From Ifrita kowaldi (Eukaryota; Chordata; Aves; Passeriformes; Cinclosomatidae), in the NCBI GenBank assembly GCA_013398055.1, contig VZRS01007535.1, positions 124,001 to 188,000 on the forward strand: 64,000 nt of DNA, written 5' to 3'. The position numbers and the translations under genes are program-made. The notes below the pieces were generated by a model. That model saw only the letters and a program-made list of their open reading frames with translations. It was not told where the DNA came from and searched no databases. Every line of letters starts with the position of its first letter. The stretch's first letter is position 1. This document shows, in pieces, positions 1 to 12,674 of this stretch.

Positions 1-2583
1 ACTCAGCAATCCCTTCACCAGTACTTGTGTATATCCCAAAAAAATATTCAATGACTTTCTCCCTCCCAAATGGAAACCGTCTCCTCCATGAACCTTCGAC
101 TTTTTAAACTTGGAAATCCTGGAATTTTTTGCTGTCCTCTCACAGAAAACTTCTCTTTGTGTCTTTAATCAAATATCAGTGTCCTTGTTCCTGTGCTGAG
201 TGTGGAGGGGCATGGAAAACTTTAATCTATGTCCTGGCCAAATCACATTTACTGTCTCAGTGCCTCGAATGTCAAACCTGGAAAACAGAGCAGTTTCTTT
301 TGCTGTTGTTAATTTACTACTAAAACAAATTTTCCTACTCCCTGTGGTTGTGCCACAGTGTGCCAGGCAGCTTTTGCCAGGTATTTCCATGTCAAATTCA
401 CAGAAGACATAATTTTTGAAGTGAAATTGTACATTTCCAGTGAGAGGGGGAGTGGCTGAAGGGAAACAGGTCATGAGCTCACAGCCACCAGTGCAAGAAT
501 GTTTATCCATTTAGGCAAAGGGTCTAAACTCTTGGACAGTTCACAGCCGGGATGGGACATGGGTGGAAGCACAAAAGACCTTGCAATGATGATTAAATCA
601 GTACATCTCTTGTTTCTGACAGTAATAAACAGAAACCTGTAGGTGCCTGATCCATGTTATAAATATTTATTACCAGTTTTGAAATATATCAGAGAAGGGG
701 ATCTTCAGGGGATGGGGGTCACATCTCAGGATCATTCTTCCATTTCTCCAGTCCTTTTTCTTAAAGTCCCTGAAGTTAATCTATGCCCAAAATCATCAGT
801 TCAGTATCAGCCTCCTCACGCTCCTGTGGCCCTATAACCATATAAAATTTCCAAAATGAAGGCTGTAGCAGCAGCCTCACCATGCTTTAAATTGAAAAGT
901 AATTAATTGAGACAGAACCTTTGAACACTGAACTTAACAGAGTTTTCCTTTCACACAGCCACAGGTCTGGCCCAGTGGCCACTGCTTAAATTAATTTTGG
1001 CTGCAGTGTATTGTGCTAACATGGTGCCCTTTCACGTGTTTACCTTGATTTTTAACATATATTTGAAAATACTAATAGTTCTATTAAATGTCCATTTGAT
1101 TCAACCACAAGAGAAAATCATCTGAGTTAATATTGAATTATTTACGTTGGATAGATCTAGTGAGGTTACAGCTGCCCTGCCGTTTCTTCAAATATTGATC
1201 TCTCTGCAGCTCCCACAGGAGCTGTCCAGAGAAAATCAATGAGCTTCAAGTGAGGAAAGGAAGAAGAGGCTGAAGAGGCAGTTTTCTTATATGTAAATTG
1301 ACACCTTTATTCATTAAAAAGAAAAAAATTAGAGTAAAACTAAAGTCCATAAGAACATACGTTACAAAATCAAATGAGAGTTTCTTGCTCCAGCAGCAAA
1401 TAAGCTGTAAGAGGCTCATGGAAGAAGGAGGGAAGTCCTTATAAGAAGTGATTTAATTCTTTCTTCCACAGAAAAGCACAGATCATAAACTTGTTATTTC
1501 AAGTGCATGACAAAAGTAGTAAAATATATGCACAAGGAATAACTTTTGCATCTCTAAATTTAGTAACTCAGTGCCAACCCTATTAAGCCTGTGATACTTA
1601 TCTGGAGCAACCAGAAGATGGAGAGAGTCAGTGCCTCATATTTTACCATCTCAGGGACTTTACACAGCGCAATAATGAGCTGTTGACATGAGACAACATT
1701 AGAATCCAGTTTGCAAAGTCACCCTGAAGTTGTATTTGTCCAGAGCTGAGCTCTTCATATTTTTGGGTTCTGTTTTCTCTTCCAACTAATGAGATGTGCC
1801 AGCTGCCTTCAGAAAGCCTCAGGCATCCCAATCCCTGCCCTAGCAGCCCAACAAATCCTGTCTTCAGTGGCTGCCTCATGACTTCCAACTGTCCTTGAGG
1901 TTCTGCCTAAGACATCCACTAAACATTTTCTGGGTTGCTCTTAAAAATATGACATTTCTATAATAAAAGTCTCTTCCAAACCTAGGAACATTTCACTCTG
2001 GTGCACGTTATTATCATGTCCCATCCTCTTTGACTCGACAGGCTGAATACACACCTTTTTGCAATGGTAAAGACTGGGAGGAGTTATAGGAGTAAATCAC
2101 AAGTTGTTTGCTGTCTCACCCTGGAATACCCCAGGCTATCCTCCTGGTGTACCAAGCTATTTATTTCCTTCTGTGGGTGAATATATTTTGATCAGTTAAA
2201 GTTGTTGCTGAGATCTACAGACCAAAACACCATTTAAGAAATGGTCCTATAACAAGGATTATGTCAGTGTGAGCATATCTGTGAAATATTATTGCTTCCA
2301 TTTTCTAAACCCTTACAAGTGCCCGGCTCTGCTTTATCATGATTAGCAGGAGTGCGAGCACTTCGCTCTCTGTCACTTATCTGAGCCACAGGTGCATGAA
2401 TCCCTGTCTTCCATCAAGCAGTTATTTTCTATCCCTTGTCTTTTTGATCTAAACTGCAAGGAACTGCTGGAAAATATCTGCATGTTGGCTCAAAGCTTTT
2501 CAATTAAACATCCAGTAGGATAAAGATCAAATTTGCACCTGCAGGACAGCAGTGCAGAGCAGTGTGTTGTGATGCTCTGGTAG
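1..2583. other. Unique non-coding sequence
   Basis: No gene, known repeat or RNA is recognisable. Open frames are short (the longest is about 113 codons, on the minus strand at 169-510), overlap one another on both strands and match nothing I recognise. The DNA is AT-rich with short A runs. It could be intergenic or intronic. Confidence 0.6.
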
Positions 2584-2851
2584 ATCATGGAATCACAGAA
2601 TCATTTGGGTTGGAAAAGAATCTTGAGGTCATCAAGCCCAACCATTCCCCCAGCACTGCCACCGTGTCCCCAGCTGCCACATGTACGTATCTTTTACACC
2701 TCTCCAGGGATGGGGACTCCACCACAGCCCTGTGCAGCTGTGCCAGCCCTGGACAATCCTTTTCCATGACGAAATTTTCCCTGATGGCAAATCTAAACGT
2801 CCCCTGGCACAACCTGAGGCCATTTGCTCTTGCTCTGTATCAGATTGGAGG
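2584..2851 (-). repeat. CR1 LINE 3' end fragment (type with 'cattcccccagcactgcc')
   Basis: The block opens with ATCATGGAATCACAGAATCA and GGGTTGGAAAAG, the reverse complement of a CR1 3' terminus. It continues with the CATTCCCCCAGCACTGCC, CAGGGATGGGGACTCCACCA and CCCCTGGCACAACCTGAGGCC signatures seen again at 31,591-32,040. It is a 5'-truncated, non-coding 3' segment inserted on the minus strand. Open frames inside it are by-products of the repeat. The distal boundary is approximate. Confidence 0.9.
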
Positions 2852-4508
2852 GTGATGCACTTAAAATTGGATCTTCTTCAGCAAACACATGCTGGGGAGC
2901 CGTGTAACATAAATCTAACTGGGCATCAGACATCCAAGGCTGGACATCCTAATGCAGGCTTATCCTTAGAATAAGACCGGGATTAGGTCTTGTATTAAAA
3001 AAAAAAAATCCCACAGAATGTGATATTACTTCGATAGAAGTCAGATAAAAAGGTTTTTTGATCCTTATTTCAGGAACACAACCAATGCTTACATTGCCTT
3101 TATTTGTTTGAGAAACAAAATCCAACCAAACAACTAAACCTGTTCTAAATGGAAGATTTGTTTTAAGTTATGAAAGAAGACTGGTTGTTTTAGGATCTCT
3201 GAGAACAGAGGTGGTTTTAAGGGTGTTCATTTAAGGTGGTTTTTAGTGTATTCATTCCAATTGTTCCTCAAAAAACAGCATCTCTCACTGTAGGGCAAAG
3301 AAAACTGTCCTAGGATCTGCTCCCTAGAAAGTGGAAATGTGTAGGAGAATAAACCAGAAGTGAAATCCTAGAAAGACAATGCACATTTTGTGCTGGTCCC
3401 GTACACTCTGTTCTCAGCTTATGGAAGCAAAATGAGACCTCATTAAAAGGTCAGCTTAGAAAGAGTGGAAACAGGCCAGTTCTCAGGAGATATTTTTGTC
3501 AAATTTCTAAGAATCCAAATGCAGTCTGGTCTGAGAAAGGGCCGTGTTCAATATAATAAACTTCTAGAAAAGAACTGGCGGGTGAGAACTATGTCACTAC
3601 AGGATTTTGTCGCTCTGAGAGTCACATCAGGGTTACCCTGCCACCCCGCCAGACTTCACTCCTTCAGCACTGCGATGCACTTACCTCAGCTATTTCTGTT
3701 TGTCAGCCAAACTGCCACATTCTCCTAATTGGATTATTCTTCTGTCTTTCTTCCATTAAAATATTATCACTTATTTAGGAAAGCTGCCACTTGTCAGTCT
3801 TTCAAACACACTGAAGAGTTCGTGCTTCAGACTGTGCTTTTGTGGGCACTGTCTAAGCAGGAGAGAGGAGAGAGCTGAGTCCATGCCTGGTTCCTCTCCA
3901 CTGGCTCCTGGATTTGCTGAGGAGCAGAAGAGTTATTCCTTTGGAAGGAACATTTAGCAGCTAAGCAACCATCTCCTGTGAGAGGCTGAAGGGTTGATGT
4001 TTTAATGACGTCAACATTGCTAAAATCATTGGAGGACTTTCACCTGCTGTAGGAACCTGCAAAGAAACAGCTGCTCATCTGTGACCACTGAAGCCACCCC
4101 ACCCCAAATACGCTTCCTAATGGGAATTTGGGCCGCGGCAGGAACCCGGAACAATATAAAGGGGATATTATTGCCCAATCCCAGGTGTAAGGAGAAGAAT
4201 GTATCAGGCAGTGATACTGGAAGAGACTGGGATGCTGATGGCTCAAACAATCAGGGGAAGCTGCCGATGTGCAAAGCACCCGAGGGTGAGCACCCCCCCA
4301 CTTCAGGCTGCAGCTGGTGATGGATGAGATAAAGAAAGAGGGAAACCCTGTGAGACACAGTGAGGAACAGTCTCCTTGTCCTTATCAGTGATCTCAGCTG
4401 TGATTGCTCCCCTGCACGGGAGGTGCCAGGACATTCACCAGTGGCCTGCAGGTGTTCACTCTGCTGATGGGCCATGACGGGCCCAGCTGCACTCATGTAA
4501 TGACCAGC
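2852..4508. other. Unique non-coding sequence with a GC-rich TATA-like spot
   Basis: No gene is recognised. An A run lies at 2997-3008. Near 4131-4160 a short CpG-containing stretch (GGGCCGCGGCAGGAACCCGG) is followed by AATATAAA at 4153-4160. This arrangement could be a promoter remnant or part of an older LTR, but nothing downstream looks like a gene. Confidence 0.45.
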
Positions 4509-5030
4509 TGTGTCGAATTAGAAGGTGTCAAAATCTCCCAAATTTTTCCCTGATCCACAGCATTCCAACATACATCCGAAATGTTCCGCCCCAGGGGAGG
4601 TACCTGGGTGTTCCTACCTGAACCTGAGTGAATATAAACCCAGTAGGGTGTTTTGGGGGTTTCCTTCGTCATCTGATGGATCTGGTCTACGACTATCACT
4701 TTGACCAACACACACTGAAATTGCACCAGGTCTCACTGAGGGGCCTACGAGTTGTGAGATCTTTTTGCTCCTTTCCTTCTCATTCTTGTACATTTTGTTA
4801 AGTGATATTTTTAGGCTTTTATGTTGCCATTTACTATAGATAGCTACAACCAAAATGGCTGGATACCTGTTTTCCTGTGCAACCAAATTGTTCTACAATG
4901 AACCCCACATGCACTCGTATTTACAAACACCAATTGTTTGGTGGTGTTTCACTCTAATCCACCCCAAGGGATCTATTAACTGTAACCTGGGTTACCCTCA
5001 CCTTCTAGGGTGGGTTTAACATCTCTCACA
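4509..5030 (+). mobile_element. Candidate solo LTR of an endogenous retrovirus, decayed
   Basis: The segment starts TGTGTCGAATT and ends ATCTCTCACA, so its ends form the short TGTG...CACA inverted pair expected of an LTR. It has a TATA-like box (AATATAAACC, 4631-4640) about 120 bases in. Further on is a TTTGGTGGTGTTTCACTC stretch of the kind I associate with the 3' part of avian LTRs. No internal retroviral region adjoins it, so if real it is a solo LTR. No target-site duplication could be matched at these ends, and no intact AATAAA is seen. Both boundaries and the identity are tentative; ordinary unique DNA is the alternative. Confidence 0.45.
4631..4640 (+). promoter_or_regulatory. TATA-like box inside the candidate LTR
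   Basis: AATATAAACC sits at the position where a U3 TATA box would lie if 4509-5030 is an LTR. There is no evidence that it is active. Confidence 0.3.
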
Positions 5031-6002
5031 GGGTGAGATTTCTGCAATCAAGTTAAAGCACAGTATTTTAGCGTGTGATGTATATAAGCCAAGATCAGGT
5101 TTTCTGAAATTTGGAGATAGCTGGAAATGCAAATAGAAAAAATTTCCAAAAGTCCCTGAGCTTTTTAATTGTGCGATACTGCTCACATGCTGTAAGAATG
5201 TGTTAAATACCACAAAATCATATGGAGCTGAACAACATAAGTGTTCTCCTGAGGGAGATTGTCATCTCTCATCCTAACTGCTTCGCACTAAGATGTGAGA
5301 GCAGAGTGGAAAATGAGAGCAGAGTATCTTGGTCTGCAATCAGTGCAGAGCTCATGGACTCGGAGGATATTTTTTTCCTGTCAGAGTAAAAGAGAGATAA
5401 TATATATACCCTTGACTGAGAGAAATACTGAAATGTGGAATGAGACAGATCAATGGGAAAACCAAAAAAGGAGCAATCTCTTTAAACCTCAGGAAATAAC
5501 ACCAGCTGAGGCAGGGAGAGGGCTTGGTGACACAGGTCCTTTCAAGCATCAGCATCTCACATCAGAAATCTATATCAGTTTTAAAATGCCAGGTTCCTCA
5601 TAGGAAGTTCAAATTACAGAGCAGAAGCAGAGTTCATGGAAAGACAAAACTCCCTTTAAAGGTTAAAGGAAGGAAGTGACACAGTTTGTTTTAATGCCCT
5701 GTTAAAATCTATCCTGCTGAGGTTGAGAAGCAGGAGTGAAATGTTAACTCTTCTCTTTTCTTGCAAGGAGGAGACACTGAACAGGAATGTGAAAGGTCAA
5801 GGCCTGGCAAATTCATCTACAGAATGGAACAAAGCCTTGTGCTGACCCAGCCCTTCTCACCCACAGAATTCCCAGTATGAGCAAGAGGTTCCTTGCAGCT
5901 CTCTGGAGAGGTCTGTGGGACATGGGAGAGCTGGGTCTTCTTGGCCTATCATAACCTGTGACTGCATGGAGTCAGTTTGCAATTAGATACCAGAGTTAGT
6001 GC
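5031..6002. other. Unique non-coding sequence
   Basis: AT-rich sequence. The open frame at 5295-5603 (102 codons) has no recognisable domain and is overlapped by an antisense frame. Nothing else is recognised. Confidence 0.55.
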
Positions 6003-6475
6003 TCATATTCAGCACGGGAAAGACAAGGACCTCTTGGAATGAGTCCAGAGGAGGCCATAAAGATGCTGTGAGTGCTATGGAGACAGGCTGAGAAAGTTTG
6101 TGGTGTTCAGCTTGGAGCAGGGGAAGGCTCCAGTGAGACCTTATGACTCCTTTCCAGTACCTAAAGGAGATACAGAAAAGAGGAGAACAGAATGTTAGCA
6201 GGGTCTGTTGCAATAGGGCAAGGGTTTTAAACTAAAAGAGGTTAGATTCAGACAAGATGTTAGGAAGAAATTTTTTAACAATGAGGTGATGAAACACTGC
6301 CACGGGCTACCCAGAGAGCTGGTGGCTGCCCCATCCTTGGAAATATCCAAGGTCAGGTTGGACAGGGCTCTGAGCACCCTGATCTAATTTGAAGATGTCC
6401 CTGCCCATGGCACAGGGTTCGGACTAGATTACCTTGAAAGGTTCCTCCCAACCCAAAGCATTCTATGATTCTATA
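6003..6475 (+). repeat. CR1 LINE 3' region, about 470 bp, sense
   Basis: The sense CR1 3' segment can be followed almost continuously. It runs from GAGTCCAGAGGAGGCC (about 6041) through GTTCAGCTTGGAGCAG and AGGAAGAAATTTTTTAAC to CATGGCACAGGGTTCGGACT, and ends ACCCAAAGCATTCTATGATTCTATA. The terminal ATTCTATG octamer repeat marks the true 3' end of the element. It is 5'-truncated and carries no intact ORF2. It is among the longest CR1 copies in the window. Confidence 0.93.
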
Positions 6476-7059
6476 TTTAAAAAAACACCCAAGAACACTG
6501 AAGTTTTGTCACATAGTCCCTAGCAAACCATCCCTGGAGCTGATTTTGAGGTGAGGGAAGTGGGTGAGGCAGTCTTTGACACAGCAAAATGAGCAGGGCT
6601 CTCTTTACAGCCACTGTCACCAAGTAGGAATCTGGTTCAGACCCTTTAAAAAAACCTCCTTGCTTTGATGTAGCTTGAAGCTTTTTCTAGCAAGTGAAAC
6701 AGGCTAACATTCCAAGTATTCCTTTACTGGAGACACGACCCTGGAGAGCCAAACTTGCTGGCATTCAGAGCACAGTCACTGCTGCTGACCAAGACAAGAC
6801 TGCTCAGCAAGTTGCTCTGGCAAGTTTTTGGAGTACAAGGTTATAGCCCTCGTGTAATTTTGGGGGCTGCTACCCACACGGAGAAACAAGCACGGCTAAG
6901 CCGGTATCTGAGCAGGGTTGTAATGCTCACACTGATTTTCTGAGGGATGTCCTTCGGCTCTTCTGGTCTGCAGAAGTAAATACTAGTCTCACTGCCCCGT
7001 TGCACCTTTCCTTCCAAGCATCTTACACCACCCTGCACTGATGAAGAGATCCTTAAAGC
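6476..7059. other. Unique non-coding spacer between two opposed CR1 copies
   Basis: No gene or repeat is recognised between a plus-strand CR1 (ending 6475) and a minus-strand CR1 (starting 7060). The two 3' ends face each other across about 580 bases. Confidence 0.55.
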
Positions 7060-7446
7060 ATCACAGAATGGTTTATGTTAGAAGGGACCTTAAAGACCAT
7101 CCAGTACCACCCCCTGCCATGGGCACCTTCCACTAGCCCAGGTTGCTCCAAGCCCTGTCCAGCCTGGCCTTGGTCACTGCCAGGGATCCAGGGACACCCA
7201 CAGCTTCTCTGGATAACCTGAGCCAGGGCCTCATCACCCTACAGGGAAGAATTTCTTCCCAACATCTAATCTAAATCTCTTTTTAAAATCATCCCACTTC
7301 TTCTATCAGGATTTGCCAGTATAAAAAGTCTATCTCCCTATTTTTTTATAGGTCCTCTTTAGGTACTGAGACGTCACAACAAGGTCTCCCTGGAACTTTT
7401 CTCTTCTCCAGGCTGAACAACCTCAGTTCTCCACCTGTCTCTGTAT
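7060..7446 (-). repeat. CR1 LINE 3' region, antisense
   Basis: Opens with ATCACAGAATGGTTTATG and AAGGGACCTTAAAGACCATC. It continues through CCCCTGCCATGGGCACCTTC and GAATTTCTTCCCAACATCTA to CTTCTCCAGGCTGAACAACC, the usual order of an antisense CR1 3' end. It belongs to the 'ccctgccatgggcag' type, like 18,969, 25,145 and 37,521. It is truncated near CACCTGTCTCTGTA. Confidence 0.92.
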
Positions 7447-10057
7447 CTTTGCACAACAGAGCTGGGCTGCATCATGAGGTTACATTTAATAAGCTGAGGT
7501 GGGCTAAGGGCACAAGCCCATGGGAAGGTGAAGACAAAATTCTTGACTGGTCCAGAGCTGTAAGTGCAAAGTTCTAGCAGTAGATGACGATTGAGAGACT
7601 TCATATCCCCATGACATCCATCTGGATTTACATGTCTGGCTCAAGCTGTCGCAGATCTCCAACATCTGGGAAGCGTGTGAAAAACTGGGAAAAAACTAAA
7701 GAGTGTCATGTATTCTGCAGAACTAGAAGAATGTCTGCCTCAGGAAAAAACAGACTATGCTGAAAAAATATCTTGGTTATGAGTGTCATTGCCCTGGATT
7801 CCAGTTTTGTCCCCGTGGGTCATCAGCTCCACCAGTGAATACCAAGCTTCAAATACTGGACATTTTCCAAGTCCTTTGCATTCATGTGCAAGAGGACAGG
7901 GACTGCACAACGAGGAATGCAAATGAAATGTAATGCCTGAGTATGACTATCACTGTGGATGTATCTCACTCCCAGGTTGGTTTTTGACAAAATATATTTT
8001 ACCCAGGAAGCCAAAAAGCATAAATCCCCCCTCCAAACCCAAGAAAATCTACATGCTATTTTCTTAACTAGTGTAAATCAGTGTTAATTCAGTAAGAAAA
8101 GGTTTGAGAATCTGGACCTCAATCAGGGGCTTTTGTTTTCCTAAAATAGGAAACAGGAAGTGAGACGCCATGAATTAAAAATATATGCAAATAATGCAAT
8201 TAGTTGTTTCTGTCAACAGCTGAGAATTGGCCCAGTGTTACATGCAGAAAGTCTCAAACCTATTACTCCAAAAGTTTTTCCAAAACAAGATTGTTTTCCT
8301 AGATACTGTTGGAAATCAATGAGCCTGCACTAAGAAAAGCAGTTGCCTGATAAAGGGACGAGCGCTGCTGGCACAGCCCTGCCTGCACAGAGCACATATA
8401 TTACTGCTGTATAACGTCACAGAGTTGAGATATGGTGACCTGACTGACACCTGGAGGAGATGAACCTCGTGTTCTGAAGCATCCAATTCTGTTCCTTGTC
8501 CTCAAATCTGCAGCTCCAGTCTGCAAGATCCCAATCTGCGTCATTCCTCATTTGCATGAGTGTGTGGGTTCCTGCAACACTCTCTGTAGCCAAGAGGATT
8601 TTTACTGAAGAAATGGAAAACGCTGCTTGCTGGACACACAGAGGGTGAATATTCCAGCTGGCACTGTTTTCTAGGAGTACTAAAAATTTCCATCAGAACA
8701 ACGAACCCCTCTCTCAGCAGCAGGGACCATATAAGTACTGAAAGTACAACTTAGTCTGTGTTAAATTTGAGATGTGGAGGGGTTGTGGAGAAGGGAACAT
8801 CAGCCCAGAGGGTGGCATGGGGGCTGTTCCCTCTCACCACAGGTCCTCCAGGAATGAGTTCTCCCTTAGCTTGCCCTCAGGTCTCTCAGGGTTTTCTCCT
8901 AAATTGCAATGGATGTTAAGTTCAGTCCAAAACATGAAAGAGCTGGCACTTGCTTTTTTGCTAAGACAGAGGTTGTGCCAGCTTGCTCTAAATCCATTTC
9001 CTCAAGCCAGGCAGTGTGAAAGCTGAGGAGCTGCACTGCCTAAGCCAGGGAAAGGCAGACAGGAGCCAAGCCGAGTTACGCTAAAGCAAAGACAAGGAGT
9101 CTCGCTGATAAGGGCCCTCGACACCTCTCAGGAGGAAATGGGTCACTTAAGAGCAAATCAGTCACCCTTCCTGGAAGGTGAATCAGCCAAACTATGTGAG
9201 CAAAAGGTATAAAAGGCTGCTGATGAATAGGTTAGGGCTTGCAATGAATGACCGTTGCCAGGAAGGGATTTCCAGTGATTGGATTCCTTGTTCCATCTCC
9301 TGAAAACTACTTTATTTATGGCTGCAATAAATAGAAAATTGGTATATCCTATGGCCTAGCAGGGTATGGGAAGCAACATGTAGCTCTGTGATTCACAATC
9401 AAAATTGTCCAGTATGTGAGTAATCCTTCCTTTCCCTTCTTCTCGTCGAAGAAACTACAAAATTTGAAAGTTGGTCGTGAGCCCTCTAATTGCTTGTCTG
9501 GTAAATTCAATGCCATGCAAATGTTGGTAAGGCCACAAACCTCCGGAATCTAGTGGTTATTTGGCTTATTGCAAGGACTACTGGATGGGATTCCTGCATA
9601 ACTCAGGCCTTGGAATCTGGAGTGACTCTTTTTTTTTGTGGGCTGTGCTTATTTCCATCAACTAAGGATCGTGTTCATTCCATTTAGTAACTGCAACCTC
9701 AACTGGTGATAAGGAGAAAATCTGAACAATAAATTTCAGAGAAATATCAGGGAGAGGTACTTGAAAAAATGAGTCCCTTGGAAAAATAAGTCTGTCAGAA
9801 ACATCTAAATTGGGAATGCACCATTTCCATTGTCCCTCTTCTCCACCTGGACTGGAAGCAATAGAAATGCTATCCAAGTGGTGTGGCTACAGGAATCAAT
9901 AAAATTCTCCCCCTCTGCGCAAGACCTTTGTGTATTTCTGATTAATTCGTGTAACTCATTGCAAGTTGTATTCAGGTTTGTACAGGATAAAGCTGACAGG
10001 AGCAGCACTGCTGGATGGTAGGAGCAAGAAGTGTCTCTTATACTTAACCTTTAACAG
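7447..10057. other. Unique non-coding sequence
   Basis: No gene or young repeat is recognised. It contains the TATA-like site at 9208-9216, listed separately, and an AATAAA near 9326. Open frames are under 85 codons and unremarkable. Confidence 0.5.
9208..9216 (+). promoter_or_regulatory. TATA-box-like site, orphan
   Basis: TATAAAAGG preceded by GG is close to the ideal Pol II TATA consensus. The preceding 150 bases are richer in G and C than the surroundings. No recognisable first exon, ORF or LTR frame follows. It may be a chance match, an lncRNA promoter or a decayed LTR promoter. Confidence 0.25.
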
Positions 10058-10107
10058 TTGGCCTCGATGATCTTAGAGGTCTTTTCCAACCTGTGATTTT
10101 ATTCTGT
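10058..10107 (+). repeat. Very short CR1 3' tail
   Basis: TTGGCCTCGATGATCTTAGA followed by GGTCTTTTCCAACCTGTGAT and a decayed ATTCTGTA end is the last 50 or so bases of a sense CR1. The rest is missing, through extreme 5' truncation or decay. Confidence 0.8.
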
Positions 10108-12674
10108 AACTGGTGCGGTCTGTCTCCAGAAAGACTCATTCTCAGGGCTTCATTTTCCCATGCAGGACATCTGAAGATCTTATATAAAAATTTAATCAGT
10201 TATTTATAAAATGCTGTGTTATTGCTGTCTTGATTAAAACTTAGATAATCTCCCTTGCCTTGACCACACTCCTGGACTGTACCTACATTTTGCATGGTAC
10301 TACTTGAATGGGGGGAACATGGGTTTCTCTCAGACATCTCTGGAGGAGTGAACTCACCCTGTCTGTTAACATTAAAATGTCAACTTCACTCGACTATTTA
10401 AATCTACCTCTTGTTGCTCCTGGCAGTATTTTGCTGCAGGATCACAGAAATATTCTGTGTGTTTGATCCAACAGCAGATTCTCTGTAATAAGGAGAAAAA
10501 TCAAAAATGTAAGAGCTACAATTGGAATAGAGTAAATCTCAAAATGTATTAATTTACACCTTCTGCAGGGTCATTTTGTCCTCTTCCTGAAGTGTTAGAG
10601 CTGATAGCCTGGAAGACTGAACATAGGAAGATCATGTCCCCATAATCTCTTCATCTTCAGTGCAGCTGGACAAGTGTGGAGGCTCAGAAGCCTCATAGCT
10701 GTCGAAAGCCACCCAGACAAGCTCAGAACACATTTGTCTGTCAAGTGGAAAGGGGCCGGAGCGGGCTGAAAGACAGAAAATAGGAGGAGAATAGATGTTT
10801 GTTGGAAAAATAAAAATAATTTCATTCTTGCTAGGACTGAGAGGCTGTTCCCATCTGCAGAATGAGTTGGCATTAATCTTCTGCCAAAGGGGGATGTGTG
10901 CTGCTCCCTGATGTGCACCACTGCTGCTAAACTGGAGATCTGCCCTCTACCCACAGTAAAAAAGGGGAAAGGGCACTCCATGGGATTCATCACCTTGTGA
11001 TGATGTTGAGTTTCTGTTTCTTTTCTTCTTCTCTAAAGGAAGACAAAAATCAAAGGATTCAATTCATCTGCCCTGTCTCTTTGCAAGTGATGTGATGTCA
11101 GACCTGGAACTTCATTTTTAGGAAGTAAAAGGTTTTCTGAATAGGGATTTTTTTTCCCCCCAGTGTTTCCTAAAGACTGTCAGAACCTCTCCCTCTGTTC
11201 CTCACACCATCTTTCTTTTCCGTGTCCCCTGCCTTCTGTTGGATTAAATCCCACAAGAAAGGAAAAAGAAAAAGGTCTGAGATGAATAAATGTTGATAAT
11301 ATTGAAAAACTTTTTTAAAAAATCATGCTTTTTAAAGAAAATGAGCCAAACCTCACCCCTGAGCTAACCAAAGGAGCTCTGGTTGCCCTTTCATACTTCA
11401 AAAACCCCTCTGCCAGGCTACAGGCATCTCTGTTGCTTCCCAAGGCTTCAAACACTTCCCACTCACACATTGCTTCTATTTTTGCTCCCAATACCACAGC
11501 CAGAGTGCTCTGGCTGTCCAGAGGGAAGGTTCAAGAGGGGAAGCCTGAGCAGATCCCATTATGGATAAGACAGGATCACTTAAAACACTTTTCATGCTCC
11601 CTGGAGAGTTGTTCAAGAGGAGGAAACTCTTTGGACTCCACTGAGGGCATGAAAAGGACTGCTCCTTGTACGTTGACCAGGGGAAAATGTCAAATGCTCG
11701 TGTCACAGTCTCCATAATTTTTGTGCTGTCACCCTGTCCTTCGTGTAGTTGTTTTTTCTTTGTAGGTTTTGGCAGCCCTGCTACAAATTTTGTTTTATGA
11801 GTGTTTCTTTCTTCATATCTTTCACTGACTCTCATTCTTAGTTTGAGATACTTCTTGGACTCTCCTGTCATCAATTTGTCCTTCAAGAAGGGTTTTTCGC
11901 CTCTGTGGAGGTTGAGATCTGATCTTTTTAGTGCCTCCAGATGCTCAGATAAAAGTCCTGTGTTCTGAATAATACACACACAAGTAAGGCCCAAGCTCTG
12001 TGCTTTTAAACCCATTTGTTTCTCAATAATTAATGAAAAAACTTAATCTGAACAGACACATATGATTACGAAGTTTGTCAGGAGAATGTCCTGCTAGACC
12101 AATAAAGACGAGATAAAATAAAGTGTCAAAATCTCTAACACATCATTAATTTGGTTTATTACTCATGTATTACTAGCACCCCCCAAGTCAAACATTCCCA
12201 CCCTTCTCCAATATGTACAAAAGCAAGTGGAGAGGGAAAAAGGACCTGGGAAATGTTCCTTTAATACTACTGCAAACACATGCCTTAAAAACTCCTGAAT
12301 CATAATTTAGTGGAGAGTTCCTGATTAGATGGATATTAGTTTCCCCATTCATAACGATTCTAATTACTTGATATTTCTACTTTTGTAGTCACAGGGTTCA
12401 GCAGTTTCTTCTTTCCTTCACACTTCAACATTATAAAGTTGTGTTAATCTTGCAATGCAGAGAAATGCTGCTATGTAAAAAGCAGACAGTGAAAACTGAA
12501 ATAGCCTTGGAAATACAGGGAAGCTGCTTAAATGAATGAAAAGAAAAAACATTCAATGCCGTTTCCAGTCTCTGCCAGAGTGAAAGAGCATTCCAGGAGA
12601 AAAATGAAAACTGTCATAAAGTGACAAAAAGTAAAATCTAGGAGCGAGTATCAAAATTGACTGGAGATCCAAGC
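10108..12674. other. Unique non-coding sequence
   Basis: No repeat is recognised. The longest open frame of the window that lies outside a CR1 is here (minus strand, 11,476-12,015, 179 codons). It has no recognisable domain, and an opposing 130-codon frame overlaps it at 11,325-11,717. I treat both as chance. Confidence 0.5.

Noticed and set aside
11476..12015. 179-codon minus-strand open frame, longest in the window
   Set aside because: No recognisable motif, low-complexity composition and a competing 130-codon frame on the other strand. Frames of this size are expected by chance in 64 kb.
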